A stretch of 64,000 nt of DNA from Burkholderia catarinensis (GCF_001883705.2 NZ_MDEQ02000029.1:1-64000); one strand, 5' to 3'. Numbered from the stretch's first letter, positions 39,548 through 48,839 are shown. Notes: generated by a model not told the origin, from the sequence alone. Made by a program: numbers and translations.

Positions 39548-40144
39548 TTACATCGTGCGGCGGTCGAGCATCGCGCGGGCGATGGTGCCAGCGTCGACGT
39601 ATTCGAGCTCGCCGCCCACTGGCACGCCGCGCGCGAGGCGCGTGACCGCGAGCCCGCGCGCCTTCAGCGTCTGGCCGAGGTAGTGCGCGGTGGCTTCACC
39701 CTCGTTCGTGAAGTTGGTCGCGAGCACGACTTCCTTGACGATTCCGTCGGACGCACGCCGCACGAGGCGGTCGAAATGGATTTCCTTCGGGCCGATCCCG
39801 TCCAGCGGGCTCAGTCGCCCCATCAGCACGAAATACAGCCCGCGGTAAGTCATCGTCTGCTCGAGCATGATCTGGTCGGCAGGCGTCTCGACGACGCACA
39901 GCAGCGTCGGATCACGCTCCTCGTCGCTGCAGACCTCGCAGATCTGCGCTTCGGTGAACGTGTTGCACTTCTCGCAGTGCTGCAGGTGCTCGGTCGCGAA
40001 CAGCAGCGACCGGCCGAGCCGCTCCGCGCCCTCCCGGTCGTGCTGCATCAGGTGGACCGCCATGCGCTGCGCGGATTTCGGCCCGACGCCGGGCAGCACG
40101 CGCAATGCTTCGACGAGAGCGGACAGGGCGGACGGCTGTTTCAT
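39548..40144 (-). CDS. recR: recombination mediator RecR
   Basis: 198 residues. An N-terminal helix-hairpin-helix (LPGVGPKSAQRMAVHL) is followed by a C4 zinc finger (CEKCNTFTEAQICEVC) and a Toprim domain. RecR with RecO (and RecF) loads RecA at gaps. It is downstream of the YbaB-like gene and dnaX, the conserved dnaX-ybaB-recR order. Confidence 0.97.
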   Translation of the reverse strand: MKQPSALSALVEALRVLPGVGPKSAQRMAVHLMQHDREGAERLGRSLLFATEHLQHCEKCNTFTEAQICEVCSDEERDPTLLCVVETPADQIMLEQTMTYRGLYFVLMGRLSPLDGIGPKEIHFDRLVRRASDGIVKEVVLATNFTNEGEATAHYLGQTLKARGLAVTRLARGVPVGGELEYVDAGTIARAMLDRRTM

Positions 40145-40175
40145 ACGGCGGCAAAAAGTGGCACGGACGCCGCGC

Positions 40176-40502
40176 TCAGAACGGCAGCTTGAAGCCCGGG
40201 GGCAGCGGCAGGCCCGACGTCATGCCGCTCATCTTTTCCTGCGACGTCGCTTCGGCCTTGCGCACGGCGTCGTTGACCGCGGCGGCGACGAGATCCTCGA
40301 GCATGTCCTTGTCGTCGGCGAGCAGGCTCGGGTCGATCGACACGCGGCGCACTTCGTTGCGGCACGTCATCGTCACCTTGACGAGACCCGCCCCTGACTG
40401 CCCTTCGACTTCGATCAGCGCAAGCTGCTCCTGCATCTTCTTCATGTTTTCCTGCATTTGCTGCGCTTGCTTCATCAGTCCGGCGAGGTTGCCTTTCAAC
40501 AT
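40176..40502 (-). CDS. YbaB/EbfC family nucleoid-associated protein
   Basis: 108 residues, with an N-terminal coiled coil (LMKQAQQMQENMKKMQEQLA) and the family core (EGQSGAGLVKVTMTCRNEV). It is a small dimeric DNA-binding protein that may shape the nucleoid. AAGGAG lies 6 bases upstream of ATG 40502. It lies between dnaX and recR. Confidence 0.93.
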   Translation of the reverse strand: MLKGNLAGLMKQAQQMQENMKKMQEQLALIEVEGQSGAGLVKVTMTCRNEVRRVSIDPSLLADDKDMLEDLVAAAVNDAVRKAEATSQEKMSGMTSGLPLPPGFKLPF

Positions 40503-40596
40503 GGGAATACTCCTTCTTGATCGTGTGAAAACCGGCACGCGGCGCGTGCCGGCCAATGTGTGCGGGCGTGATTGTGCCTGTCGCGGTGCGCTCGGT

Positions 40597-42966
40597 TCAA
40601 TGCAGCGTCGGCGGCGGGCCGTCCGGCGCCGAATCGGCGAGCGGTCGCACCGAGCCCTCGACGATGCGTGCACCGAAGTCGCGCACGAGCTGCTGGACGA
40701 ACGGATCGCCGTGAATCTCCTGCTCGGCCTCGCGCTGGCGTGCCGCGCGCGCGGCCGCATCGAGCGCCGCCGCCGTGCGCCGTGCGGGCCCGACCTCGAC
40801 AGCCACCTCGACCGGCTTGCCGAGCGCGTCGGCGAGCGCAGCCTTCAGCTTCGCCACCTGTGCGGCCTCTGCATACTGCGGCACCGGTACGGAAAGTTTC
40901 AACGTGGTCGCATCGACGGCCGTCAGTTCGCTGTTGAACGCGAGCTGGTACGCGACACCCTTCAGCGGCAGCCGCGCGGCCAGTGCCGGCCACTCGCCGT
41001 CGAAGCCGACCGGATCAAGCGCGACCGCAGGCGGCAACGGACGCGTGTCGACCGGTGCGGCCGGACGGGTTTCGGCCAGCTTCGGCGTCACGCGCACATC
41101 GTCGGGACCGCTGTCGAACACGGGAACGAAGCCATCGTCGGAGCCGCCGAACATCTCGTCGGCGCTGAGCGGCACGTAATCGTCCGGCGGGATGTCCTCC
41201 CACGGCGGCGAAGCCTGGCGCGAATCGGCCGCCTGCGGCGCGCGGGCGGCCGCGCGCGGCGTCGGCACCTGAACGGCGGGACGCGGTGCGACGGGCTTCT
41301 CGGCGGCCGGCTGGGCTGCCGGTTTCGGCGCGGCGCCTGCCCGCGCACGGTCGGACGACACGCGCATCCCCGCATTGCGCAGCACATCGAGCGCGGCGGC
41401 GGCACCGCCTGCGCGCACTGACGGGCGCGCGGCAGGCTCGGGCGGCGCAGCGCGCGGCGCCGGTTCGGCCGGCGCAGCCGGTTCGTCGTTCCGCTGCGCA
41501 ACGGCAACCGAGGCAGCCGCAGGCGGCTCCGGTTCGTTGCGGGCGGGTGGCGGCATATCGCCGGCCGGTGCCGATTGCGGCATCGCATCCGTTTCCGGCT
41601 GCGGCTGCGGCTGCGGCGTTTCGATAACGGGTGCATCAGCCGAGGCCGGCGCGGATGCCTGGACGGCACGCGGCTTCACGGCCGGCAGGCCGGCTTCGTC
41701 GCCGGACTGCGCCGGCGCTGAACGCGCAACCGGCGCAGCCGGTGCGGCAGCCTGCGGACGCACTGCCTCCGCGGGCGCGGCCGATACCGGCTTCGCCGCA
41801 GCGGCCGATGCCGCGGCCGGGCGCGGACTCGGCACGGCACGCGGCACGGACGGCTGGCCGCCCGGCGCACTGCCGGCGGCAACGGCCGGCTCGAACGCGA
41901 GCATCCGCAGCAGCGTCATCGTGAAGCCGGCGTATTCGTCCGGTGCCAGGCCGAGCTCCGCGCGACCGACCGTCGCGATCTGATAGAACAGTTGAACCTG
42001 TTCGGGGCTCAGCGTCTCCGCGAAGCGGCGCAGGTCGGCCGCTTCCGGCCATTCGTCGAGCACCGAGCCCGGCGCGAACTGCGCCCATGCAATCCGGTGC
42101 AGCAGGCTCGCGAGATCCTGCAGCGCGGTCGAGAACGACAGGCTACGCAGCGACATCTCGTCGGCAATCGCGAGGATTTCCGGGCCGCTGCCACCCGCGA
42201 GCGAGTCGAGCAGGCGCACCATGTAGGTCTGGTCGAGCGCGCCGAGCATGCCCGACACGGCCGACTCGGTCACCTCGTTCGCCGAATAGGCGATCGCCTG
42301 GTCGGTGAGCGACAGCGCGTCGCGCATGCTGCCTTGCGCCGCGCGTGCGAGCAGGCGCAGCGCCTGCGGCTCGAACGTGATCTGCTCTTCGCCGAGGATC
42401 CGTTCGAGATGCGACACGATGTGCCCGGCCGGCATCTGCTTCAGGTTGAACTGCAGGCAGCGCGACAGCACGGTGACGGGAATTTTCTGCGGATCGGTCG
42501 TCGCGAGGATGAACTTGACGTGCGGCGGCGGCTCCTCGAGCGTCTTCAGCATCGCGTTGAACGCGTGATTCGTCAGCATGTGCACTTCGTCGATCATGTA
42601 GACCTTGAAGCGCGCATCGACGGGTGCGTACACCGCGCGCTCCAGCAGAGCGGCCATCTCGTCGACGCCGCGGTTGCTCGCGGCATCCATCTCGACGTAA
42701 TCGACGAAACGCCCTTCGTCGATCTCGCGACAGGCACGGCACACGCCGCACGGCTGCGACGTGACGCCGGTTTCACAGTTGAGCGCCTTCGCGAAGATCC
42801 GCGACAGTGTCGTCTTGCCGACACCGCGGGTTCCGGTAAACAGATAGGCGTGATGGAGACGCCCGCCGTCGAGCGCGTGCGTGAGCGCCCTGACAACGTG
42901 CTCCTGGCCGACGAGCGAAGCGAAATCCTTCGGACGCCACTTGCGTGCGAGAACTTGATAGGTCAT
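40597..42966 (-). CDS. dnaX: DNA polymerase III subunits tau/gamma
   Basis: 789 residues. The AAA+ clamp-loader module has Walker A GTRGVGKTT (45-53), a zinc module beginning CGVCRAC and SRC sensor region (VLSRCLQFNLK). A long Ala/Pro-rich linker (about 365-610) joins it to C-terminal domains that bind the polymerase alpha subunit. I see no AAAAAAG slippery heptamer, so a gamma form by the E. coli frameshift is unlikely; the full-length tau form is expected. Confidence 0.96.
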   Translation of the reverse strand: MTYQVLARKWRPKDFASLVGQEHVVRALTHALDGGRLHHAYLFTGTRGVGKTTLSRIFAKALNCETGVTSQPCGVCRACREIDEGRFVDYVEMDAASNRGVDEMAALLERAVYAPVDARFKVYMIDEVHMLTNHAFNAMLKTLEEPPPHVKFILATTDPQKIPVTVLSRCLQFNLKQMPAGHIVSHLERILGEEQITFEPQALRLLARAAQGSMRDALSLTDQAIAYSANEVTESAVSGMLGALDQTYMVRLLDSLAGGSGPEILAIADEMSLRSLSFSTALQDLASLLHRIAWAQFAPGSVLDEWPEAADLRRFAETLSPEQVQLFYQIATVGRAELGLAPDEYAGFTMTLLRMLAFEPAVAAGSAPGGQPSVPRAVPSPRPAAASAAAAKPVSAAPAEAVRPQAAAPAAPVARSAPAQSGDEAGLPAVKPRAVQASAPASADAPVIETPQPQPQPETDAMPQSAPAGDMPPPARNEPEPPAAASVAVAQRNDEPAAPAEPAPRAAPPEPAARPSVRAGGAAAALDVLRNAGMRVSSDRARAGAAPKPAAQPAAEKPVAPRPAVQVPTPRAAARAPQAADSRQASPPWEDIPPDDYVPLSADEMFGGSDDGFVPVFDSGPDDVRVTPKLAETRPAAPVDTRPLPPAVALDPVGFDGEWPALAARLPLKGVAYQLAFNSELTAVDATTLKLSVPVPQYAEAAQVAKLKAALADALGKPVEVAVEVGPARRTAAALDAAARAARQREAEQEIHGDPFVQQLVRDFGARIVEGSVRPLADSAPDGPPPTLH

Positions 42967-43059
42967 CGAGAAATTGTATCAGTAACGCTGCGTCGCGCCG
43001 ACACGCGAAACGGTGCGGAAGACGGGCAAAGTGCAGGTCAAACGGAGTGTGGTGCAGAA

Positions 43060-43087
43060 ATAAAAAACGCCCGGCGAACGGGGCGAG
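43060..43087 (-). terminator. ffs: rho-independent terminator of the SRP RNA gene
   Basis: On the minus strand GCCC(C)G-TTC-GCCGGGC is followed by T6. It lies 10 bases past the predicted 3' end of the SRP RNA. Confidence 0.8.
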
Positions 43088-43096
43088 AAGGAAGGT

Positions 43097-43192
43097 GACG
43101 AGCCTGACCCTCGGCACTGGCGGAAAACGATTGTGGCTGCTTCGTTCCCGACCTGACCAGGTTCACCGCCCCACCATGCGAGGAGGCCCGTC
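43097..43192 (-). ncRNA. ffs: signal recognition particle 4.5S RNA
   Basis: About 96 bases. The minus strand holds the domain IV core: GGTCAGGTCGGGAACGAAGCAGCC resembles the E. coli GGTCAGGTCCGGAAGGAAGCAGCC (given here in short: GGTCAGG, GGAA/C, GAAGCAGCC). The ends pair over 9 bp (GACGGGCCT with AGGCTCGTC, one G-U). A TAGAAT -10 lies on the minus strand at 43208-43203 just upstream. The RNA binds Ffh and targets membrane proteins. It lies upstream of dnaX on the same strand. Confidence 0.93.
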
Positions 43193-43582
43193 ACGGCATA
43201 TTCTATCACCGCTTCCGGACGAATGCGACCGTTTGTTCGCACCAATGCGAATATGGCCGGGTAAACGGGCGCGGATCGGGCCGCCCGAATCGCATGCGTG
43301 CCCGCCCCCTTGTAATTTGCGGGCCGGCCTCCACCTGCAGGACACAACGGTCGAACGTCGCGTCGTACCCCTACTCGCGAAACGGCTACTATCGCCGCCC
43401 GCAGCAGATAGCAATTTAGGCTAATATGACGCCCGAACGACCCGCGAGCCGCGGCATGCAGCGCTTACGCCCCTCCTTTCCGGAGAGCGGGGTGGCCTGC
43501 CGCAGCGGCCGGCAGCCAGCGGCGGCCGGTACGCTGCAACGCGCAAGCAGGCAGTCCCCGAACCGTAAGAGGTATTGACCCA
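43193..43582. other. 390-base divergent gap between ffs and trxA
   Basis: No gene is seen. It holds the ffs promoter region at its left end and presumably the trxA promoter at its right: TAATAT at 43422-43427 is a possible -10, without a convincing -35. Short ORFs across it do not resemble known proteins. Confidence 0.5.
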
Positions 43583-43909
43583 ATGAGCGAACAGATCAAA
43601 CACATCAGCGACGCATCGTTCGAACAGGACGTCGTCAAGTCCGACAAGCCCGTGCTCGTCGATTTCTGGGCCGAATGGTGCGGCCCGTGCAAGATGATCG
43701 CGCCGATCCTCGACGAAGTCGCGAAGGACTACGGCGACAAGCTGCAGATCGCGAAGATCAACGTCGACGACAACCAGGCAACGCCCGCGAAGTTCGGCGT
43801 GCGCGGCATCCCGACGCTGATCCTGTTCAAGAACGGCGCGGCCGCCGCGCAGAAGGTCGGCGCGCTGTCGAAGTCGCAGCTCACCGCATTCCTGGACAGC
43901 CACCTGTAA
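43583..43909 (+). CDS. trxA: thioredoxin 1
   Basis: 108 residues. The active site WCGPC (about 32-36) and cis-Pro loop IPT are intact. It reduces disulfides in the cytoplasm with thioredoxin reductase. It lies upstream of rho, as in E. coli. Confidence 0.98.
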   Translation: MSEQIKHISDASFEQDVVKSDKPVLVDFWAEWCGPCKMIAPILDEVAKDYGDKLQIAKINVDDNQATPAKFGVRGIPTLILFKNGAAAAQKVGALSKSQLTAFLDSHL

Positions 43910-43924
43910 TACCGGCAGTTCCGC

Positions 43925-43952
43925 GGACGTGTTGTCAACTGGCAACACGTCC
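43925..43952 (+). other. 10-bp inverted repeat after trxA
   Basis: GGACGTGTTG and CAACACGTCC are perfect arms round an 8-base loop, 16 bases past the trxA stop. There is no T tract, so it may be an mRNA-end stabiliser or weak terminator between trxA and rho. Confidence 0.6.
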
Positions 43953-44035
43953 GTCGTCAAGCCGCCGATCGGCCGCTCAAGCGTGAATCGGCCTATGCTA
44001 GAATTAAAAAACGTCACAAGACGCATTTAAGTCTC

Positions 44036-44101
44036 TGAGCGCCTCCGCTCGCCCTCCTCCCTTTATTTCTTTCGTCGTCTCCTCCCTGGCGGGTTCTCCG
44101 T
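44036..44101 (+). promoter_or_regulatory. pyrimidine-rich rho leader, possible Rho-binding (rut-like) site
   Basis: The 66 bases before the rho start are dominated by C and T (for example cctcctccctttatttctt) with few purines, which suits Rho loading. Rho autoregulates by attenuation in E. coli. A TAGAAT at 43999-44004 is a likely -10. No strong ribosome site precedes the ATG. Confidence 0.5.
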
Positions 44102-45364
44102 ATGCATTTATCCGAGCTCAAGTCTCTGCACGTCTCCGAACTGATCGAAATGGCCAATGGCCTCGAGATCGAAAACGCGAACCGCCTGCGCAAGCAGGAG
44201 TTGATGTTCGCCATTCTTAAAAAGCGTGCCAAGACGGGAGAGACGATCTTCGGCGACGGTACGCTCGAAGTGCTGCCGGACGGCTTCGGCTTCCTGCGCT
44301 CACCGGAAATGTCGTACCTGGCGAGCACCGACGACATCTATATCAGCCCGTCGCAGATCCGCCGCTTCAACCTGCACACCGGCGACACCATCGAAGGTGA
44401 AGTCCGTACGCCGAAGGACGGCGAGCGCTACTTCGCGCTGGTGAAGGTCGACAAAGTCAACGGGCAGCCGCCCGAGGCCTCGAAACACAAGATCATGTTC
44501 GAGAACCTCACGCCGCTGCACCCGAACAAGCCGCTGTCGCTCGAACGCGAAATGCGCGGCGAAGAGAATGTCACGGGCCGCATCATCGACATGATCGCGC
44601 CGATCGGCAAGGGCCAGCGCGGCCTGCTCGTCGCGTCGCCGAAGTCGGGCAAGACCGTGATGCTCCAGCACATCGCGCACGCGATCAAGCAGAACCATCC
44701 GGACGTGATCCTGTTCGTGCTGCTGATCGACGAGCGCCCGGAAGAAGTGACCGAAATGCAGCGCTCGGTCGCCGGCGAAGTGATCGCGTCGACGTTCGAC
44801 GAACCAGCCACGCGCCACGTCCAGGTCGCCGAAATGGTGATCGAGAAGGCCAAGCGCCTCGTCGAAATGAAGCACGACGTCGTGATCCTGCTCGACTCGA
44901 TCACGCGTCTCGCACGCGCATACAACACCGTGATCCCGGCATCGGGCAAGGTGCTGACGGGCGGTGTCGACGCGAACGCGCTGCAGCGCCCGAAGCGCTT
45001 CTTCGGCGCGGCGCGCAACATCGAGGAAGGCGGTTCGCTGACGATCATCGGCACCGCGCTGATCGAAACCGGCAGCCGCATGGACGACGTGATCTACGAA
45101 GAGTTCAAGGGCACCGGCAATATGGAAGTGCACCTTGAGCGCCGCCTCGCGGAAAAGCGCGTGTATCCGTCGATCAACCTGAACAAGTCGGGCACGCGTC
45201 GCGAGGAAATGCTGATCAAGCCCGAGATCCTTCAGAAGATCTGGGTGCTGCGCAAGTTCATCCACGACATGGACGAAGTCGAAGCAATGGAATTCCTGCT
45301 CGACAAGATCCGCCAGACGAAGAGCAACTCCGAGTTCTTCGACCTGATGCGCCGCGGCGGCTGA
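44102..45364 (+). CDS. rho: transcription termination factor Rho
   Basis: 420 residues. The N-terminal RNA-binding cold-shock-like domain (GFGFLRSPEMSYLASTDDIY) is followed by the RecA-type ATPase with P-loop SPKSGKT (about 181-187) and DSITRLARA. The hexamer ends transcription at rut sites. The length equals that of E. coli (419), without the N-terminal insert of actinobacteria. Confidence 0.98.
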   Translation: MHLSELKSLHVSELIEMANGLEIENANRLRKQELMFAILKKRAKTGETIFGDGTLEVLPDGFGFLRSPEMSYLASTDDIYISPSQIRRFNLHTGDTIEGEVRTPKDGERYFALVKVDKVNGQPPEASKHKIMFENLTPLHPNKPLSLEREMRGEENVTGRIIDMIAPIGKGQRGLLVASPKSGKTVMLQHIAHAIKQNHPDVILFVLLIDERPEEVTEMQRSVAGEVIASTFDEPATRHVQVAEMVIEKAKRLVEMKHDVVILLDSITRLARAYNTVIPASGKVLTGGVDANALQRPKRFFGAARNIEEGGSLTIIGTALIETGSRMDDVIYEEFKGTGNMEVHLERRLAEKRVYPSINLNKSGTRREEMLIKPEILQKIWVLRKFIHDMDEVEAMEFLLDKIRQTKSNSEFFDLMRRGG

Positions 45365-45383
45365 TCGCCCCCGCCCGCAACGA

Positions 45384-45419
45384 ACGGCCGCCCGCGCAGC
45401 TTGCCCGGCGGCCGTTTTT
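45384..45419 (+). terminator. rho-independent terminator after rho
   Basis: Perfect 9-bp arms ACGGCCGCC and GGCGGCCGT enclose 14 bases and are followed by T5, starting 20 bases after the rho stop. Confidence 0.82.
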
Positions 45420-45442
45420 CGGCCCCAACCTGAACGTGAACG

Positions 45443-45460
45443 TATAGGTTGACCTATAAT
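45443..45460 (+). promoter_or_regulatory. palindromic operator over the -10 of the merR-MFS promoter
   Basis: TATAGG-TTGA-CCTATA (45443-45458) is a perfect dyad whose right arm merges with TATAAT (45455-45460), a likely -10. It lies 35 bases before the merR start. Binding of the MerR protein here would give autoregulation and control of the MFS gene (inference). Confidence 0.6.
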
Positions 45461-45495
45461 CGCGTCATCGCCCCGACCGAATCTTCCGCCTCCCG

Positions 45496-45996
45496 ATGCC
45501 GAACGACGCCTCCACCCCGCTGCTGACCGTAAGCGATGCCGCTTCGCGGCTCGGCGTCACGCCGCGCACGCTGAAGTACTACGAAGAGCGCGGGCTCGTC
45601 ACGCCGTCGCGCAGCGAAGGCCGCTACCGCCTCTACGACGAAGCCGATCTCGAGCGCTTCGCGCGCATCCTGCGGCTGCGCGCGCTCGGCTTTTCGCTGC
45701 ACGGCATCACCGAAATGCTGAAGCGCCCGCTGGAAGAAACGGGCGATGGCCGACGCCGTTACTCGGATGCGTCGCTACGCGACATCCGCACCGGCCTCGC
45801 CGAACAGATCGACACGCTCGACCGGCGGATCGCGGCTGTCCAGCGCGAATTGAAGGAAGCCGTCGCGCTGCGCAAGGAACTGCAGCACGACATCGACTAC
45901 GTCGAGCGGCGCCTCGCCGGCGAAAGCCCCGATGCGCTGATCGAGCAGCGGCAGGCCGAAGCCGGGGCGCGGCGCACGCGCAAGGATCGCGAATGA
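45496..45996 (+). CDS. MerR-family transcriptional regulator
   Basis: 166 residues. A winged HTH (about 10-78, SDAASRLGVTPRTLKYYEERGL) is followed by a coiled coil and a short basic C-terminus. There is no cysteine cluster, so metal sensing is unlikely; a drug-like or other organic ligand is more plausible. Its stop overlaps the start of the MFS gene (ATGA), tying regulator and exporter together. Confidence 0.9.
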   Translation: MPNDASTPLLTVSDAASRLGVTPRTLKYYEERGLVTPSRSEGRYRLYDEADLERFARILRLRALGFSLHGITEMLKRPLEETGDGRRRYSDASLRDIRTGLAEQIDTLDRRIAAVQRELKEAVALRKELQHDIDYVERRLAGESPDALIEQRQAEAGARRTRKDRE

Positions 45997-47549
45997 ACGC
46001 GGCGCCCGGCCGCCCGCCGCTGTGGAGCCGCGCGAACCTGCGCGCCGACCTGTTCCCGTGGGCGCTGGCGCTCGTCACCGGCATCGACTACTTCGACAAT
46101 GCGGCCTTCTCGTTCTTCGCGAGCTACATCGCGGGCGGCATCAACGCGTCGCCCGACGAACTCGTATGGTCGTCGAGCGCGTACGCGATCACGGCCGTGC
46201 TCGGTATCCTGCAGCAGCAATGGTGGGTCGACCGGCTCGGACACCGCCGCTACGTCGCCGGCTGCATGCTGATGTTCTCGTTCGGCGCGATCGCGGCCGC
46301 ACTCGCCGATACGTCGCTGGAACTCGCGTTCGCGCGCGGCTTCCAGGGGTATTTCATCGGTCCGATGATGGGCGCGTGCCGGATCCTGATCCAGGTCAGT
46401 TTCAAGCCGCAGGAACGACCGCCCGCGACGCGGGCATTCCTGATCATGATCCTGCTCGGCAGCGCGCTCGCGCCCATCGTCGGCGGGCTGCTCGTCGCGC
46501 ATTCGACGTGGCGCGCGCTGTTCGCGTGGACGGCGCCGGCCGGCATCGCGTTCGCGATCCTCGCGCTGCTCACGCTGCCCGATTCGGGCAGGACCCCCGA
46601 CGACGAACGCGGGTCCGGACACTTCTGGCCGTATGTCGTGTTCGCGCTCGCGCAAGGTGCGCTGCAGATCGTGCTGCAACAGGTGCATTACCAGCTCTAC
46701 AGCGGCTCGCCGATGCTGATCCTGCTGACGATCGCGGGGATCGGCGCACTCGCGTGGTTCGCGTATCACCAGTGGAATCACCCAACGCCGCTCGTGCGGC
46801 TGCATGCGTTCCGCGAGCGGACGTTCCAGGTCGGGCTGCTGCTCTACATGTTCTATTACTACGAGACCACGGGTTTCAGTTACCTGACATCGCGGTTGCT
46901 CGAAGGCGGGCTCGGCTATCCGGTCGAGAACGCCGGGCGCCTGGTGGGCACGATGTCGCTGATTTCGGCCACCGCGCTGTTCGCCTACCTGCGCTACGCG
47001 AAATTCGTCGCGCACAAGAAATGGTTCGTCGTGCCGGGGTTCGCGATCGCCGTCACGGCCGCACTGTGGATGACGCGGATGACGCCGCAGGTCGGCGAAG
47101 CCGCGCTGATCGTCCCGCTGCTGCTGCGCGGGCTGTTGCTGCTCTTCATCGTGCTGCCGGTGGCCAACCTGACGTTCCGGATCTTCGCGATCGACGAATA
47201 CACGCACGGCTACCGGCTGAAGAACATCGTGCGGCAACTGACGATCTCGTTCGCGACGTCGTCGGTGATCATCGTCGAGCAGCACCGGCTGGCCTTGCAC
47301 CAGACGCGGCTCGTCGAGCGCGCGAACGTATTCGACCCGCTGTTCCAGCAGACCGTCGACGCCCTCACGCGCAGCTATGCGGCGGCCGGCCACGCGCTGA
47401 ACGAGGCACACGGCCTCGCGATCGCCGCCATCGCGCGAATGGTCGCGCAACAGGCGTCGTTCCTGGCGTCGCTCGACGGTTTTTACTTCCTCGCGGGCGT
47501 TGCGCTCGTCGGCGGCCTCTTCGCAGCATGGCAAAAAGAGATCGATTGA
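45993..47549 (+). CDS. major facilitator superfamily exporter, DHA2/EmrB-like
   Basis: 518 residues with about 14 hydrophobic segments. The loop after helix 2 (VDRLGHRRYVAGC) fits the MFS motif A region, and the protein size fits 14-helix drug:H+ antiporters. No adaptor (EmrA) or outer-membrane factor gene is beside it, so it may work alone or share partners. Substrate unknown; the linked MerR gene suggests inducible efflux. Confidence 0.85.
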   Translation: MNAAPGRPPLWSRANLRADLFPWALALVTGIDYFDNAAFSFFASYIAGGINASPDELVWSSSAYAITAVLGILQQQWWVDRLGHRRYVAGCMLMFSFGAIAAALADTSLELAFARGFQGYFIGPMMGACRILIQVSFKPQERPPATRAFLIMILLGSALAPIVGGLLVAHSTWRALFAWTAPAGIAFAILALLTLPDSGRTPDDERGSGHFWPYVVFALAQGALQIVLQQVHYQLYSGSPMLILLTIAGIGALAWFAYHQWNHPTPLVRLHAFRERTFQVGLLLYMFYYYETTGFSYLTSRLLEGGLGYPVENAGRLVGTMSLISATALFAYLRYAKFVAHKKWFVVPGFAIAVTAALWMTRMTPQVGEAALIVPLLLRGLLLLFIVLPVANLTFRIFAIDEYTHGYRLKNIVRQLTISFATSSVIIVEQHRLALHQTRLVERANVFDPLFQQTVDALTRSYAAAGHALNEAHGLAIAAIARMVAQQASFLASLDGFYFLAGVALVGGLFAAWQKEID

Positions 47550-47587
47550 GTTAAAAGACAAGCTTTGGATTTCCGTCCACAGCCCCC

Positions 47588-48421
47588 ATGCTCTCGAAAC
47601 TGACCCGCTGGTTCGACGACCGCCGCCGCGACCGCGCGCTGCGCAGCCACCCGATCTCCGACGCGCTGTGGCAGGAAACCGTCGAGCGCCTGCCGTTCCT
47701 CGCGACGCTGTCGCCCGACGCGCTCGGCCGGCTGCGCGAACTGACGAGCCTGTTCGTCGCGAAGAAATCGTTTTCGACCGCGCACGGGCTCGAACTGACC
47801 GACGCGATGATCGTCGCGATCGCCGCGCAGGCCTGCCTGCCCATATTGAATCTCGATCTGTCGCTGTACGACGGCTGGGTCGGCGTCGTCGTGTATCCGG
47901 GCGAATTCCTGATCCGCAAGACCGTGCAGGACGAGGACGGCGTCGTCCACGAAGTCGAGCAGGATGCGAGCGGCGAGGCATGGGAAGGCGGCCCGGTGAT
48001 CCTGTCGTGGGAAGACGCGCAGATGACGGACGGCCACGACGCGTACAACGTCGTGATCCACGAGTTCGCGCACAAGATCGACATGGTCAACGGCGCGGCC
48101 GACGGCTATCCGCCCCTTTTTCGCCGCTGGCATGCGCCGCACCTCGACGCGCAGGCGTGGGCCGACGTGTTCGAGCACGCGTACGACCAGTTCTGCGCGC
48201 GCGTCGATGCAGTGCCGGACCGCGCGTGGGCGCGCTTCGAGCGGGAGTCGCTGATCGATCCGTATGCGGCCGACCACCCGTCGGAATTCTTCGCGGTGTG
48301 CAGCGAAGCGCTGTTCGTGCGGCCGCGTGCATTCGAGTCCGAATTTCCGGAGCTGTACCGGCTGCTCGCGCGCTACTACCGGCAGGATCCGGCCGGCACC
48401 GGCGCGCTCGACGCACCGTGA
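47588..48421 (+). CDS. mtfA: MtfA-type zinc peptidase
   Basis: 277 residues. HEFAHKID (HExxH, about 158-165) gives the zinc ligands and catalytic Glu; the third ligand Glu is probably in the conserved SEFFAV region (about 234). E. coli MtfA is a cytosolic aminopeptidase that binds the Mlc repressor. The family (DUF980) length is about 265. It follows the MFS gene by 38 bases, but a functional link is not evident. Confidence 0.9.
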   Translation: MLSKLTRWFDDRRRDRALRSHPISDALWQETVERLPFLATLSPDALGRLRELTSLFVAKKSFSTAHGLELTDAMIVAIAAQACLPILNLDLSLYDGWVGVVVYPGEFLIRKTVQDEDGVVHEVEQDASGEAWEGGPVILSWEDAQMTDGHDAYNVVIHEFAHKIDMVNGAADGYPPLFRRWHAPHLDAQAWADVFEHAYDQFCARVDAVPDRAWARFERESLIDPYAADHPSEFFAVCSEALFVRPRAFESEFPELYRLLARYYRQDPAGTGALDAP

Positions 48422-48578
48422 AAATTATTCGTCAACCATCTGATTTTCTGGCATAATCGCCGTTTTTCGACCTTAGGCAAGTGGCTCGCGCCGGGCTTGG
48501 CGTCGGCTGGCAAGCGCAATTTGCGCAGTCCGGCACGGCAAGCGGCGGGTTGGCTACCGCTCTCACCAAGGAAAGACC

Positions 48579-48839
48579 ATGAAAGAAGGCATCCACCCGA
48601 ATTACCGCGAAGTCGTCTTCCAAGACATGTCGAACGGCTTCAAGTTCATCACGCGCTCGACGATCCAGACGCGTGAAAACATCGAACTCGACGGCAAGAC
48701 CTACCCGCTCGCCAAGATCGAAGTGTCGTCGGAATCGCACTCGTTCTACACGGGTCAGCAAAAGATCATGGACACGGCAGGCCGTGTCGAGAAGTTCAAG
48801 AACAAGTTCGGCGTACGCGCCAGCGGCAAGGCGAAGTAA
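48579..48839 (+). CDS. rpmE2: 50S ribosomal protein L31, type B (zinc-independent)
   Basis: 86 residues without a single cysteine, so it lacks the zinc ribbon of type A L31. Such forms replace the zinc form when zinc is scarce and are often Zur-controlled; no obvious Zur box is seen here. AAGGAAAG precedes the ATG. CATAAT at 48453-48458 in a TGGCATAAT context is a likely -10, giving a leader of about 110 bases. Confidence 0.95.
   Translation: MKEGIHPNYREVVFQDMSNGFKFITRSTIQTRENIELDGKTYPLAKIEVSSESHSFYTGQQKIMDTAGRVEKFKNKFGVRASGKAK

Noticed and set aside
40597..42966. Programmed frameshift in dnaX to make gamma
   Set aside because: I looked for an A-rich slippery heptamer followed by a stem-loop and found none; the linker is GC-rich throughout.
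45897..47981. 694-residue open frame antisense to merR, the MFS gene and mtfA
   Set aside because: It spans three real genes; composition is dominated by Arg, Asp and Gln from complementary codons.
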